Assembly (NCBI GenBank): GCA_003635265.1
Contig: PYIZ01000052.1
Span: forward strand, 62,001-126,000
Length of the DNA: 64,000 nucleotides
Reading direction: 5' to 3'
DNA from: Candidatus Poribacteria bacterium
GTDB lineage: Bacteria > Poribacteria > WGA-4E > PCPOR2b
In this document: piece after piece, positions 43,329 to 52,059 of the stretch
Layout: each line of letters starts with the position of its first letter
Position numbering within the stretch: position 1 is the first letter of the stretch
Translations under genes and position numbers: made by a program
The notes under the pieces: model-generated
Told to the model about the DNA's origin: nothing
Seen by the model: only the letters and a program-made list of their open reading frames with translations
Databases searched by the model: none

Positions 43329-44564
43329 TCACTTATACACATAACGGCGCGCTAGAATAACTGCGTGCATTTGGTGCTGAACTACGTCGACCCGTAAAGG
43401 GGATTCGCGTCGATGGTTTTGTATCCCACCTATCGCAAGCGGATCATCTGTCGGCTGGCTACGTATAAACTTGTTCATCAGTGGACTGCCAACTTGCCAC
43501 GAAGTCAATTTCGTCAAGCCAGCCTCAATAACACCGGCGAATTTCTTTATATGCTTGGTATCATTGCGCTGCACAGCTAGCTGATACGCGTGGATAATGC
43601 CTTCATACGCATAGGCGGTGTTGCGCGTTCGTTCGAGTGTTTTGTGAACGTCGATCATCCAGTTGGCAAGATCAATGACGTAATCGCCATACTTCTCCGT
43701 ATTGGGCCAACCGGAGGTAGCAATTTCGAAGAAAGCCATGGAACTCCACTGATAGTATCCCTTTGTTATAGACGAAGCCGGATCTTCCTGCAGAGCTTGT
43801 TGAATATTGTGGCGATAGCCGGCATCAGCGGAAGCGATGATAATGGGCTGTAAATCTTCACGTCCCATATATTTTGCTGCTTTAACCAATGCCAGCAGGG
43901 ATTCACCGTCGAAGTAGGGAGAAGCTTTCCCATACGGGTATCCAATGATACTGTAGTTTTGATGCCAAAGCCCTTCCTGCGGGGGCATTTGTATACGTGC
44001 TCTGATGAGAAATCCGAGGTACTCTTCAAGCAGTTGGCGATAGTTCTGGAATTTCTCTTCGGTAATCTGGGATTTGGCAGCACGTAGGTAATCAATATGA
44101 GCGAGCGCACAAAGTGCTACAGTGCCTATACGTCCGACTTTGTTCCCCGGATAAGTTACAAAGCGGTGGCCGTCACGCGTAAGTTTTGAGTTCTGGATGA
44201 AGAACTCCATCGCTTTCTCGACTGCTGCTCCGACCTTTGGATTCGGTGAATCGTTATATATCGTCGCTAGTCCCCACATCGCTCCAGCTTGCCTCACCTG
44301 ATTATCGCCGGGGTCGTAAGTTTTTTTGACCCAATCGTAAATGTAGGTAAAATTGCCCTCCGACCTCTGGTGATTGAGCATAAACTGTGTACCGAGTTCG
44401 AGCGAACGGTTAAGAATTGCACGGTTTAGTAGTTCCGGTCGATCGGAATCGCAAGAGATCGATAGTAGGGCAAACGTTATGAAACCTACTACCCCTGCCG
44501 CCAAGGTGATGTGATGGGGCAGTTTCCCCGTTTTTGTGGTCGAATCTGTGTTGTTTTTGTTCAT
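43329..44564 (-). CDS. Predicted (alpha/alpha) toroid lipoprotein, paralog 1
   Basis: 411 residues with an N-terminal hydrophobic helix ending at LLSISC, a likely lipobox. The rest is helical with spaced aromatic/Gly motifs (NFTYIYDW, NQVRQAGAMWGLATIY, GNKVGRIGTVALCALAH, PYFDGESLLALVKA), as in six-hairpin glycosidases. It aligns in order with the upstream paralog at GxFxYxYD and RQAG and at the C-terminal RVDVVQH..A...RRYVY. I cannot name catalytic residues. AAGGATA precedes the ATG; 24 bases separate it from the upstream gene. Confidence 0.68.
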   Translation of the reverse strand: MNKNNTDSTTKTGKLPHHITLAAGVVGFITFALLSISCDSDRPELLNRAILNRSLELGTQFMLNHQRSEGNFTYIYDWVKKTYDPGDNQVRQAGAMWGLATIYNDSPNPKVGAAVEKAMEFFIQNSKLTRDGHRFVTYPGNKVGRIGTVALCALAHIDYLRAAKSQITEEKFQNYRQLLEEYLGFLIRARIQMPPQEGLWHQNYSIIGYPYGKASPYFDGESLLALVKAAKYMGREDLQPIIIASADAGYRHNIQQALQEDPASSITKGYYQWSSMAFFEIATSGWPNTEKYGDYVIDLANWMIDVHKTLERTRNTAYAYEGIIHAYQLAVQRNDTKHIKKFAGVIEAGLTKLTSWQVGSPLMNKFIRSQPTDDPLAIGGIQNHRRESPLRVDVVQHQMHAVILARRYVYK

Positions 44565-44588
44565 AATATCCTTCTTGTTCGTGACCTC

Positions 44589-45923
44589 CTACTGGAAGTG
44601 ATTGACACCTTGCACAGCGGGCGGTATATCATAAATAAAGCGTAACCCCTTTGCAAAACTACTAATTGCGTGTTGTGTGTTATCAATCCTCAATTGAGAG
44701 TTGGTGAGGGTTTTTCGAAAGCCGCCCTGCGCCATATTGGGACGCTTCAAAGCGGAGGCATCGGCTTCCCCGTACTGCAGCATTAACAGCCAGCGATATC
44801 CCATTTTTGCGCGTTCTTGATAGAGCCACAGCCGCTCTTTGTCTTTTATCAGGCGGGCAACATGAATAGCGTCTCCTAGTCCCTCCATGTAACTTCCCGT
44901 ATTCGCGGAAGGCACGTTATGAAAACTACCATAAGCCTCATCATCAGCCTCTAAATTTTGTTGCGTCAGCAGTTGATCACTCAAGAAAAAAACATAGTCA
45001 GCGTACTTTTGTTCTCCGGTCTGCTCATAGAGCGATGCGAAAGCGGAAATGGTCCACGGGAGAAACGCATGTGACTTCCATTTTTCTCCATAATAGAACT
45101 CTAACGCCCAATCCATACTCTGCTTATAACGGCTATCCCCAAAAGCTTGATACATGCCTGCCAACGCATAAAGTGCTTCACCGGGGTAAATCCTCGATTC
45201 CCAACCGGAGTTTTTCTCATGCTCGTAGTCGCCGCGATACACATAGGTGCTTTTATATTGGCCGGTGTTATATTTTTCCTGCAGAAACAGGATCATGTTT
45301 GCGAGTTTTGCCAATATCGCATCGTATTCAGTCGTTCCCGTTAACTGACGAATTTTAAGCATCGTCAACATAGGGAGGCTGATTCCACCGAGTTTTGCTT
45401 TCCGGCGGAAAAGGAAGTAGGCTTTGTCGGTGTCAAGTGATTCTGTGAAAGTCAGCAGGTATTGGAGGCTTTTTCGCGCTGCCTCGAAATAACGGAGATC
45501 CCCCGTCATTTCATAAACCAACATCAAGGAGAATGAGGTGCCTGCTTGACGCAGAAAGTTATCATCATTTTTTTTGCTGAACTCATCACTAACGGGATCA
45601 TACCAATATTGAAACCGCCCGTGATGCTCTTGCATAGCGACGATCCAATCGGCACCGATACGTATTGAATGCTCCAGCGTTTCTGCGGTCACATGGGCGT
45701 AACGTTCGGGCTGTGGAGACGGAGGAAAAATATTCTTCCAGAATCGCTCTATCTCTAAGCTAATTACCCGGCGTTTTTCAGATCCGGAAAGATTTTTCCA
45801 GTAATTCCATTCCTTAGGATATTGGCGTGTCAGGTAATAGCCCGTTCCAATGCCAGTGACTAGTAAGACCAAGAGCACTATACCTATCACTCGGAACTTA
45901 CGGAGCAATTGATTGATTTTCAT
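44589..45923 (-). CDS. Predicted (alpha/alpha) toroid membrane-anchored protein, paralog 2
   Basis: 444 residues. A single N-terminal helix (RVIGIVLLVLLVTGIGTGYYL) anchors a helical body. GRFQYWYDPVSDEF, NFLRQAGTSFSLMLVYEMTG, YPGEALYALAGMY and FLPWTISAFASLYEQTG repeat at ~50-residue intervals, the pattern of an alpha/alpha barrel. The C-terminal RIDNTQHAISSFAKGLRFIYD matches the end of paralog 1. Likely a glycan-active enzyme or a scaffold; activity unknown. GGGAGAG precedes the ATG. Confidence 0.68.
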   Translation of the reverse strand: MKINQLLRKFRVIGIVLLVLLVTGIGTGYYLTRQYPKEWNYWKNLSGSEKRRVISLEIERFWKNIFPPSPQPERYAHVTAETLEHSIRIGADWIVAMQEHHGRFQYWYDPVSDEFSKKNDDNFLRQAGTSFSLMLVYEMTGDLRYFEAARKSLQYLLTFTESLDTDKAYFLFRRKAKLGGISLPMLTMLKIRQLTGTTEYDAILAKLANMILFLQEKYNTGQYKSTYVYRGDYEHEKNSGWESRIYPGEALYALAGMYQAFGDSRYKQSMDWALEFYYGEKWKSHAFLPWTISAFASLYEQTGEQKYADYVFFLSDQLLTQQNLEADDEAYGSFHNVPSANTGSYMEGLGDAIHVARLIKDKERLWLYQERAKMGYRWLLMLQYGEADASALKRPNMAQGGFRKTLTNSQLRIDNTQHAISSFAKGLRFIYDIPPAVQGVNHFQ

Positions 45924-46082
45924 TAACTCTCCCGTTGCGTATTTTTGTTTATTTTATCACGCCCTAGACAAAATGGGAAGCAAAAAAGTCACGTATGTCC
46001 GATACCTGTATTGCTTGAGCAGCCGTGCAATATTGTATCGGGTTCAGGCAAACTTGAATGCTGCTGAGAGGTCAGCGTTTTA

Positions 46083-46739
46083 TTATGCGATAGAACGCTC
46101 AACAGACCAATGCCGGTCAGAACTTTGGACGACAATAGCATCTGTGAGGCTCGTTTGAGCAAGCATCGCTTCAATTTCGGGTATGGTGAGGGCAGCAAGG
46201 AAGGAATCGTAGAAAAGTTTTTTTTGGTAGGGGGTGTCGTCAGCAGCGTAACGGCCAACAAGGTCTTGAGCGGCTTCAGGCGTATCGGGACGCATCAGGT
46301 CGCGCAGGAGAATCAAACCGCCCGGACGAATGACACGGCTGATTTCCTGAAAAGCAGCCATCGGATCGGGGAGATGGTGGATGATACTGTTGGAAATCAC
46401 GCCATTAAACGACTGATCTGGATAGGGTAGATCTTTTGCGTCAACACATTCCAATGCGATCCGATCTGTTAATCCGGCTTCAGCGACATGCCGTTCACCG
46501 AGTGCGAGCATATTTACTGAGAGGTCGATCCCGGTGATCCGGATCTTGAGGCAACGTTGGGCTAAAAAGATGGGAATTTGGGCGGGACCTGTGCCGAGAT
46601 CGAGAAAATGCCCATCGCTCGCACCCAGTTCAATTACGCGCTCCACAAATGCCACGTTGACAGCAGAGTGATCCATGGCATCATACGCCTCCGCTTCTTC
46701 GCGGGTATCCATAACTTCGGGTTCTAAGATGCGTTTCAT
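46083..46739 (-). CDS. Class I SAM-dependent methyltransferase
   Basis: 218 residues from MKRILEPEVMD, with AAGGAGAG upstream; a longer in-frame start would run into the previous gene. Motif I is FLDLGTGPAQIP, motif II is in ITGIDLSVNML, then DLPYPDQSFNGVISNSIIHHLPDP and RVIRPGGLILLRDL, as in UbiE/arsenite-methyltransferase-like type 11 enzymes. Substrate unknown. It follows the AKR-like gene by 46 bases on the same strand. Confidence 0.88.
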   Translation of the reverse strand: MKRILEPEVMDTREEAEAYDAMDHSAVNVAFVERVIELGASDGHFLDLGTGPAQIPIFLAQRCLKIRITGIDLSVNMLALGERHVAEAGLTDRIALECVDAKDLPYPDQSFNGVISNSIIHHLPDPMAAFQEISRVIRPGGLILLRDLMRPDTPEAAQDLVGRYAADDTPYQKKLFYDSFLAALTIPEIEAMLAQTSLTDAIVVQSSDRHWSVERSIA

Positions 46740-46785
46740 CGACTCTCCTTTCGGGTTGTTCATTGCATAAAAAATATAGAATCTT

Positions 46786-47556
46786 TCATCTGTTTTCTGC
46801 AAATAGTGTGGCGTTATCACAAATCTGATTGGGCTGACCTTTTGTATACATCCCAACTGCCATAGCGTCGATCGGCTTGATATGTTCGAGCGCGAATCGA
46901 AACGCTGGCAGCGGCTTACTCCTACCTGCGGCGAGGACTTTAATCGAGATCACTGGAAGATGCACAGCTTGAATTGCCGCAATCGCTGCGTCCCGATCTG
47001 TGTCGAGATACATTTCACGGTGGCGGGTGTGATTGTATAGCGCACACACGTAGAAGTCAACATCGTATTCGTCGTGGTAGCACTGTTTCAGAATGTGTGG
47101 TTCATGTGTTCCTATACCGGCGGCAAACCCCAAATCTCGGATTAGTGTCAACGCATCGTGCAATGTATCCAGCTTACCGTCGTCGTAGAGTCGATCCGTT
47201 GTGCCTCCGTGATGATAGATGGCAATGGGTTGATAGCGGGCAATCAGTCGAATATGCGCTGCCAGATCGGTATATTCATTCCCTTTCGCTGTTTGTGCAA
47301 TCCACTGAATTTTTCCGCCGGTGTTCCGGTACTCGTTCAGTACCCGCATAATGTGGCGGTCCCCTCGCGCTAGTACGGTGTTAATCCCGCACCGTTCTGC
47401 TTCGCGCAGGTCTGCCATGATCTGATCAGCGGTGTAGTAATTCTCCATCTCCTTGGATTTTGCAGGGGAATGGTGGGAAATGCCGCTATATGGGTTGCCA
47501 CCAATAATCAAGCGACTTACCCGGTGAGATCCAATGGCAATCGTTGGCAATTTCAT
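46786..47556 (-). CDS. Aldo/keto-reductase-like TIM-barrel protein
   Basis: 256 residues. LIIGGNPYSGISHHS opens the barrel, followed by ADLREAERCGINTVLARG and AIYHHGGTTD, with GIGTHEPHIL later; these align loosely with the AKR strands. The usual Asp-Tyr-Lys-His tetrad is not clearly conserved (LARGDRH takes the place of DTAxxYG), so reductase activity is uncertain. It may be an AKR-derived protein of another function. Confidence 0.65.
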   Translation of the reverse strand: MKLPTIAIGSHRVSRLIIGGNPYSGISHHSPAKSKEMENYYTADQIMADLREAERCGINTVLARGDRHIMRVLNEYRNTGGKIQWIAQTAKGNEYTDLAAHIRLIARYQPIAIYHHGGTTDRLYDDGKLDTLHDALTLIRDLGFAAGIGTHEPHILKQCYHDEYDVDFYVCALYNHTRHREMYLDTDRDAAIAAIQAVHLPVISIKVLAAGRSKPLPAFRFALEHIKPIDAMAVGMYTKGQPNQICDNATLFAENR

Positions 47557-47764
47557 GACAAGTTCATACCTTTACTTTAGAATTATTGAGTCTTGTCATG
47601 TATTGCAGGTTATATGCCAGTCCAAAAGCCTTGTTTTCAGAGTTTAGAACGCTGCTATTGCACAGAATTGGGCAAATTTACCTCACCGGCTGGTGACGGT
47701 TTGGTGCGAGTTTATTTTCTGATTTAGTTCCGTATGAAATTTTACCCATTTTACACGCGAATAT

Positions 47765-48499
47765 TTAGTATTTTACCCGTAAGAGCGACAAACCGTGCGG
47801 CGGCGCAGAAGCTCCAGCTGCAGATCTATCCTGTGCATTGAGAATCTTGTGTAATTGATTAATGCCATCCTCTTTGTCGTTTAGCTTTAAGAAGGTGCCG
47901 ACAATCGCGCGAACCATACCCCGCAGAAAAGCATCTGCTTCAATCTCAAAATAGACCAGATCTTCTTCTCGCAAACATCGACATTCATAAATCTCACAGG
48001 TTGGGTTAATCCGCTCACTGCCGGAGCGTTGGAAAGAGGAGAAATCCCGCACCCCGACGAGCGACCGGCAGGCTGTGTCTGCACCTTGTACATCAATTGG
48101 TTCGGGAAAAAAGTAGGCATTGTTCCGTAGAAGCGCGGAGGGATATGTACGATTGAGAATCGTGTACCGATAGGTCCGACTTACTGCGCTGAACCGGGCG
48201 TGGAAATCTGGCGGAACCTCTTCTACATCAATAATGACGATGTCTCGCGGCAGAGTGGCGTTGAGTGCCTTCTGAAATGCGGTTGACGACATCTGAGAGT
48301 GGGTGTGGAAATTAGCAACCTGTCCGGCGGCATGTACCCCTGCATCCGTCCTTCCCGCACCAATGATTTGTGTCTGTGTCTTCGTAATTTTTGTGAGCGC
48401 ATCTTGGATGGCTGCTTGAATCGTTATAGCGTTGGGCTGAATTTGCCAACCGTGATAGTTTGTACCGTCGTATTCGATTGTGATCTTAATATTTCGCAT
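47765..48499 (-). CDS. truA: tRNA pseudouridine(38-40) synthase
   Basis: 244 residues, typical for TruA, which makes pseudouridine in the anticodon stem of many tRNAs. The catalytic Asp52 is in GAGRTDAGVHA. IEYDGTNYHGWQIQPN and FLRGMVRAIVGTFL are further family blocks. Confidence 0.94.
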   Translation of the reverse strand: MRNIKITIEYDGTNYHGWQIQPNAITIQAAIQDALTKITKTQTQIIGAGRTDAGVHAAGQVANFHTHSQMSSTAFQKALNATLPRDIVIIDVEEVPPDFHARFSAVSRTYRYTILNRTYPSALLRNNAYFFPEPIDVQGADTACRSLVGVRDFSSFQRSGSERINPTCEIYECRCLREEDLVYFEIEADAFLRGMVRAIVGTFLKLNDKEDGINQLHKILNAQDRSAAGASAPPHGLSLLRVKY

Positions 48500-48611
48500 C
48501 GTAATTTATAGCCGCGCAATACATTCCGCACATCATGTTTTCCGCTTGATTCTTTTTTTTCGTAATGCTAAACTATCGTGAAATTAGCATCTACATTCAC
48601 CGAGGAAAAAT

Positions 48612-49352
48612 ATGCGGATCAGCGAAGCACAGAAAGGGCAATTTGAAGAACAGGGATTTTTCGTCCTTGAAGGTATCTTCAGTGAGGCGGAAATCGACAA
48701 TCTCACCGCCGAGATCGAAAGGTATGTTGACGAAGCGAACCAACAGCTTAAGGCAGATGGCGGAAAGGGAATCAGTCGTCCGGACGAGATTGTGTTTACT
48801 TCTTTCATTGCGGAAAAAAACGAGAAGATTCTATCTTTCGTCAAACAGGATAAATTTGTCCAATTGACGACAGAGCTCATCGGTCCAAATGTCCGTCTCT
48901 ACTGGAATCAGGCGGTCTTCAAATATCCTGAAACACCGCAGGAGTTTCCGTGGCACCAAGATAACGGATATACACCAGTCGATCCGGAACAGTATTATAC
49001 CTGCTGGCTAGCACTCAGTGATTCAACAGTAGAAAACGGTTGTATCTGGGTGCTGCCCGAAACTCATAAGCTCGGCACACAACCGCATGAGCGAACAGTG
49101 TTAGGACAGGTCGGATACTCCGGCGATAATCCGGGGGTTTCCGTACCGCTGAAAAAGGGGAGTATGGCAGTTTTCTCATCGTTACTTTTTCACCGAAGTG
49201 GTCCCAACTTGACGGAGGGCGTCCGCAAATCGTATATCATTCAGTATATACCGGCTCACACGAGAAACGCAAGAAATAACGAGCCCTTTACGGATCGGCT
49301 CTGGATTGCGAAAGACGGGAAGCGGTATGATGGCGAGGACTTGGTCGAGTAA
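48612..49352 (+). CDS. Phytanoyl-CoA dioxygenase family oxygenase 2
   Basis: 246 residues. WHQDNGY gives His115 and Asp117, FHRSGPN gives His194, and Arg205 (GVRK) is the probable 2-oxoglutarate anchor; the metal triad is complete. GCIWVLPETHKLG is a family landmark. GAGGAAAA precedes the ATG. It is the first plus-strand gene of a group with GNAT, AKR and DUF3500, but a family A element separates it from them. Confidence 0.9.
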   Translation: MRISEAQKGQFEEQGFFVLEGIFSEAEIDNLTAEIERYVDEANQQLKADGGKGISRPDEIVFTSFIAEKNEKILSFVKQDKFVQLTTELIGPNVRLYWNQAVFKYPETPQEFPWHQDNGYTPVDPEQYYTCWLALSDSTVENGCIWVLPETHKLGTQPHERTVLGQVGYSGDNPGVSVPLKKGSMAVFSSLLFHRSGPNLTEGVRKSYIIQYIPAHTRNARNNEPFTDRLWIAKDGKRYDGEDLVE

Positions 49353-49359
49353 AATCGGA

Positions 49360-49491
49360 GATTCATGTCAGAAGACAGTACAAACCGCAAAGAGCGTGAA
49401 ACGTGATGCGTGAAACGTGAAAATCATTTGTTTATTGGTGCAGCCGGGCTAGGCAGTCCTGATTTTGTCGCACGGTTTCTTAACATGATCC
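49360..49491. repeat. Family A MITE-like element, copy 6 (diverged)
   Basis: Left end GATTCATGTCAGAAGACAGT and right end complement GGATCATGTTAAGAAACCGTG still pair. Flanking 8-base repeats AAATCGGA/AAACCGGA differ at one base. The interior has two GTGAAACGTGA copies. It begins eight bases after the oxygenase stop. Confidence 0.65.
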
Positions 49492-49543
49492 AAACCGGAA
49501 AATAGCTTTTGATGCCTTGGATAGGAGAAGGGGAAAAATTAAC

Positions 49544-49969
49544 ATGGATGACATCACATTCGAGTATTCAACCGATTCTGTTAATTGGACAGAATTGGCT
49601 GAAGTGTACCGCTTGGCACCGTTGGGCACATACGATTGGGAGCAGCTACAACGTGCTTACGAAGATAGCCAGGTCTGCTGCTTTGTCTATCATGGTACTC
49701 AGTTGATTGCGGCAGGGCGTGCATTGTCTGATAGGGAATATTTCGCCTTTATCTGTGATATCGTTGTGCTTCCGAAATTTCAACATCAAGGAATAGGAAC
49801 ACGCATCGTGAACGCTTTGTCCGAGAGGTCAGCCGCTGAGAAAGTGCTTCTGGCTTGTGTAATTGGGCAGGAGGGTTTCTATAGAAAACTGGGTTTCTTG
49901 AAACATAAATCCGTCATGGCTCTGTATCCGAATGCTGAACAGTACAAGGGGATCGGGCTTTTAGAGTGA
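49544..49969 (+). CDS. GNAT family N-acetyltransferase
   Basis: 141 residues from MDDITFEYST, with AGGAGAAGGGG upstream. The acetyl-CoA motif A reads VLPKFQHQGIGTRIV (Q-x-x-G-I-G). VLLACVIGQEGFYRKLGF is the C-terminal strand-helix of the fold. Substrate unknown. The next gene starts 11 bases after the stop. Confidence 0.88.
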   Translation: MDDITFEYSTDSVNWTELAEVYRLAPLGTYDWEQLQRAYEDSQVCCFVYHGTQLIAAGRALSDREYFAFICDIVVLPKFQHQGIGTRIVNALSERSAAEKVLLACVIGQEGFYRKLGFLKHKSVMALYPNAEQYKGIGLLE

Positions 49970-49980
49970 AGGAGGACAAC

Positions 49981-50751
49981 ATGGAACGTCTTGAATACGG
50001 GAACACAGGACTCGAAATCTCACGGCTCTGCTTTGGGGCGGGGCACCTCAATAACGTCTGTGCGAGTTACGCAGAGGGCGGCAATCTGTTACGTGAGGCA
50101 TTTGATCAGGGTATTACTTTCTGGGATACGGCTGAAGGGTATGGCAGCCAACCGCATTTGGGTGCAGCATTGAGGGGGCTTGCGCGCGACCGAGTGGTTA
50201 TCCAAACGAAAACTGGAGCTAAGGATTATGACGGTGCCCGCAAGAGTATCGAACGCTCCCTCCGAGAAATGGGAACCGATTACGTTGACGTGCTTTTGCT
50301 ACATGGCGTTTCCTCGCCTGAAGATTTGGAGTCACGGGAGGGAGCCATGACAGCATTTCTGGACGCCAAAAGCCAAGGGATTGTCCGTGTCATCGGTTGC
50401 TCGACGCACCTCTTCACGGGACCTGTGATGGATGCCGTCACTGATTGTCCCGAGATTCAGGTAATCTTGGCGACAGCGAACAAGGAAGGTAGAATGTTAG
50501 AAGGCGGTCCGTTTGATCGACATCTCGAGTATCTTCAACGGGCTTATGACCTCGGCAAAGGGCTCAGTATTATGAAGGTCATCGCAGCGGGAGACATCCC
50601 TGAGTCAGAGCTTGAAGATTGGATTCGCTGGGGATTTGAGTTGGAGATCGCACACGGCATCAACCTCGGCATGTCCAACCGGTCAGAGATTGATTTCGAT
50701 GTACGGATCGCGCGTGAACATGCGAGGCAACGCCTGCGCAAGGTTGCGTGA
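49981..50751 (+). CDS. Aldo/keto reductase
   Basis: 256 residues from MERLEYGNTG, preceded by AAGGAGG, which rules against the upstream GTG. The tetrad is visible: Asp in FWDTAEGYG with the Tyr, Lys in IQTKTG and His in LLLHGV. LEISRLCFGAG opens the barrel as in YajO/YhdN-type AKRs. NAD(P)H-dependent carbonyl reduction is expected; substrate unknown. Overlapping transcription with GNAT and DUF3500 genes is likely. Confidence 0.88.
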   Translation: MERLEYGNTGLEISRLCFGAGHLNNVCASYAEGGNLLREAFDQGITFWDTAEGYGSQPHLGAALRGLARDRVVIQTKTGAKDYDGARKSIERSLREMGTDYVDVLLLHGVSSPEDLESREGAMTAFLDAKSQGIVRVIGCSTHLFTGPVMDAVTDCPEIQVILATANKEGRMLEGGPFDRHLEYLQRAYDLGKGLSIMKVIAAGDIPESELEDWIRWGFELEIAHGINLGMSNRSEIDFDVRIAREHARQRLRKVA

Positions 50752-50792
50752 AAAGCCATGAGAAATTTTCACCTCTTACAGGAGATTTCAAC

Positions 50793-51827
50793 ATGACAGA
50801 ACATACACATACGCATAACGATTCACCTACATCTACAGTAATCCCTGCTTCCGAGACAGCTGAACGGATGGCAGTCGCCTGCGCGAACTTTTTAGAAACC
50901 TTGACGCCGGAATTAAGGCGGAAGACAGAATTCGCGTTTGAAGACGGTGAGCGTCAACGCTGGCACTATATTCCACGCGAGATGTTTGATCGCAAAGGGG
51001 TATATCTCCAAGAGATGAATCAGAAGCAACGGGATGCGGCTTTTAATCTGCTCGCCACCGGTTTAAGCCGGACAGGCTATCAAAAGGCAACAGCGATTAT
51101 CGATTTGGAAGCCACGCTCGGTGAGCAGGAACGGATGGAAGGGGTGGCGCAGCTCGCCCGAGATCCCGAACTCTACGCATTCAGCGTTTTCGGAGATCCG
51201 ACGAACCACGGTCCTTGGGGGTGGCGGGCGGAAGGGCACCATGTCTCACTCCATTTTACCGTTGTGAACAGGGAGTTGATTACGCCGAATCCGTTCTTCT
51301 TTGGATCCAACCCCGCGGAGGTTCGGCATGGTCCCGACAAGGGAATGCGGATATTGTCTGCGGAAGAAGATCTCGCTAGACAGCTTTTGGGATCACTCAA
51401 CTCGGATCAGAAAAGCAAAACGGTTATCAACGAAACGGCGCCCGCGGATATCCTGACGCGAGATGTTCCAAAGGTCCAGCTTGACGCCGCCGAAGGGTTG
51501 GCAGTCGAGTCGATGACGACCGGACAACGTGAGGTTCTAGTGCAGCTCCTCGACACTTACATCGATCGGCTGCCTGAACAGTTAGCAAAAATTGAGGAGA
51601 AAAAACTGCGCGACGCGGGTATAAACGACATTCACTTCGCTTGGGCAGGACCGGCGAATCGTGGACAGGGGCATTACTACCGGCTTCATGGTCCCTTCTT
51701 CTTCGTGGAATATGACAACACGCAAAATAACGCGAACCATATCCACACCGTTTGGCGACATATCGAAGATGATTTCGGTATAGATCTACTCCGTTCCCAC
51801 TATCAAAACGGACACCATCACGCTTAA
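50793..51827 (+). CDS. DUF3500 family protein
   Basis: 344 residues from MTEHTHTHND with CAGGAG upstream. Characteristic blocks are AFEDGERQRWHYIP, GDPTNHGPWGWRAEGHHVSLHFTV, HFAWAGP and HGPFFFVEYDNTQNNANHIHTVWRH. The many conserved His and the His-rich ends suggest metal binding. No activity is known to me for the family. Last gene of the group before a family B element. Confidence 0.87.
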   Translation: MTEHTHTHNDSPTSTVIPASETAERMAVACANFLETLTPELRRKTEFAFEDGERQRWHYIPREMFDRKGVYLQEMNQKQRDAAFNLLATGLSRTGYQKATAIIDLEATLGEQERMEGVAQLARDPELYAFSVFGDPTNHGPWGWRAEGHHVSLHFTVVNRELITPNPFFFGSNPAEVRHGPDKGMRILSAEEDLARQLLGSLNSDQKSKTVINETAPADILTRDVPKVQLDAAEGLAVESMTTGQREVLVQLLDTYIDRLPEQLAKIEEKKLRDAGINDIHFAWAGPANRGQGHYYRLHGPFFFVEYDNTQNNANHIHTVWRHIEDDFGIDLLRSHYQNGHHHA

Positions 51828-51833
51828 AACAAA

Positions 51834-52006
51834 TAGGACTTATGCAGTTGAACGATGAGGTATTGTAGTTTGATGCTTCATCGCCAATGCGGGGCAAGAT
51901 GCCCCGCCTACGATGGGTGTGGAGTCTGAACTGTCCCTCGAAGCCCGATGAATCCCCGACTTGTCGGGACAGGCGGGCAACTACAATCTGAAGTGCATAA
52001 TTCCTA
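51834..52006. repeat. Family B MITE-like element, copy 2
   Basis: Terminal inverted repeats TAGGACTTATGCAGTT and TAGGAATTATGCACTT (opposite strand). The direct repeat ACAAA flanks both sides. The interior shares GCGGGGCAAGATGCCCCGCCTACG, a CCCGA..TCGGG palindrome and GGGCAACTACAATCTGAAGTGC with copy 1. Extra bases near the left end make it 21 longer. Confidence 0.72.
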
Positions 52007-52024
52007 ACAAAATTCAATGACAAT

Positions 52025-52059
52025 GAACTGTGCGGAGGCGCAGATCCTTCGCACGGTTC
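52025..52059 (-). terminator. Hairpin abutting the SpoU methyltransferase stop
   Basis: GAACCGTGCGAAGG pairs with CCTCCGCACAGTTC (12 of 14) on the minus strand right at the stop codon; no strong U-run follows. Confidence 0.45.

Noticed and set aside
33614-52006. CRISPR array suggested by repeated palindromes
   Set aside because: The repeats are dispersed single copies kilobases apart, not regularly spaced with spacers, and no cas genes are present.
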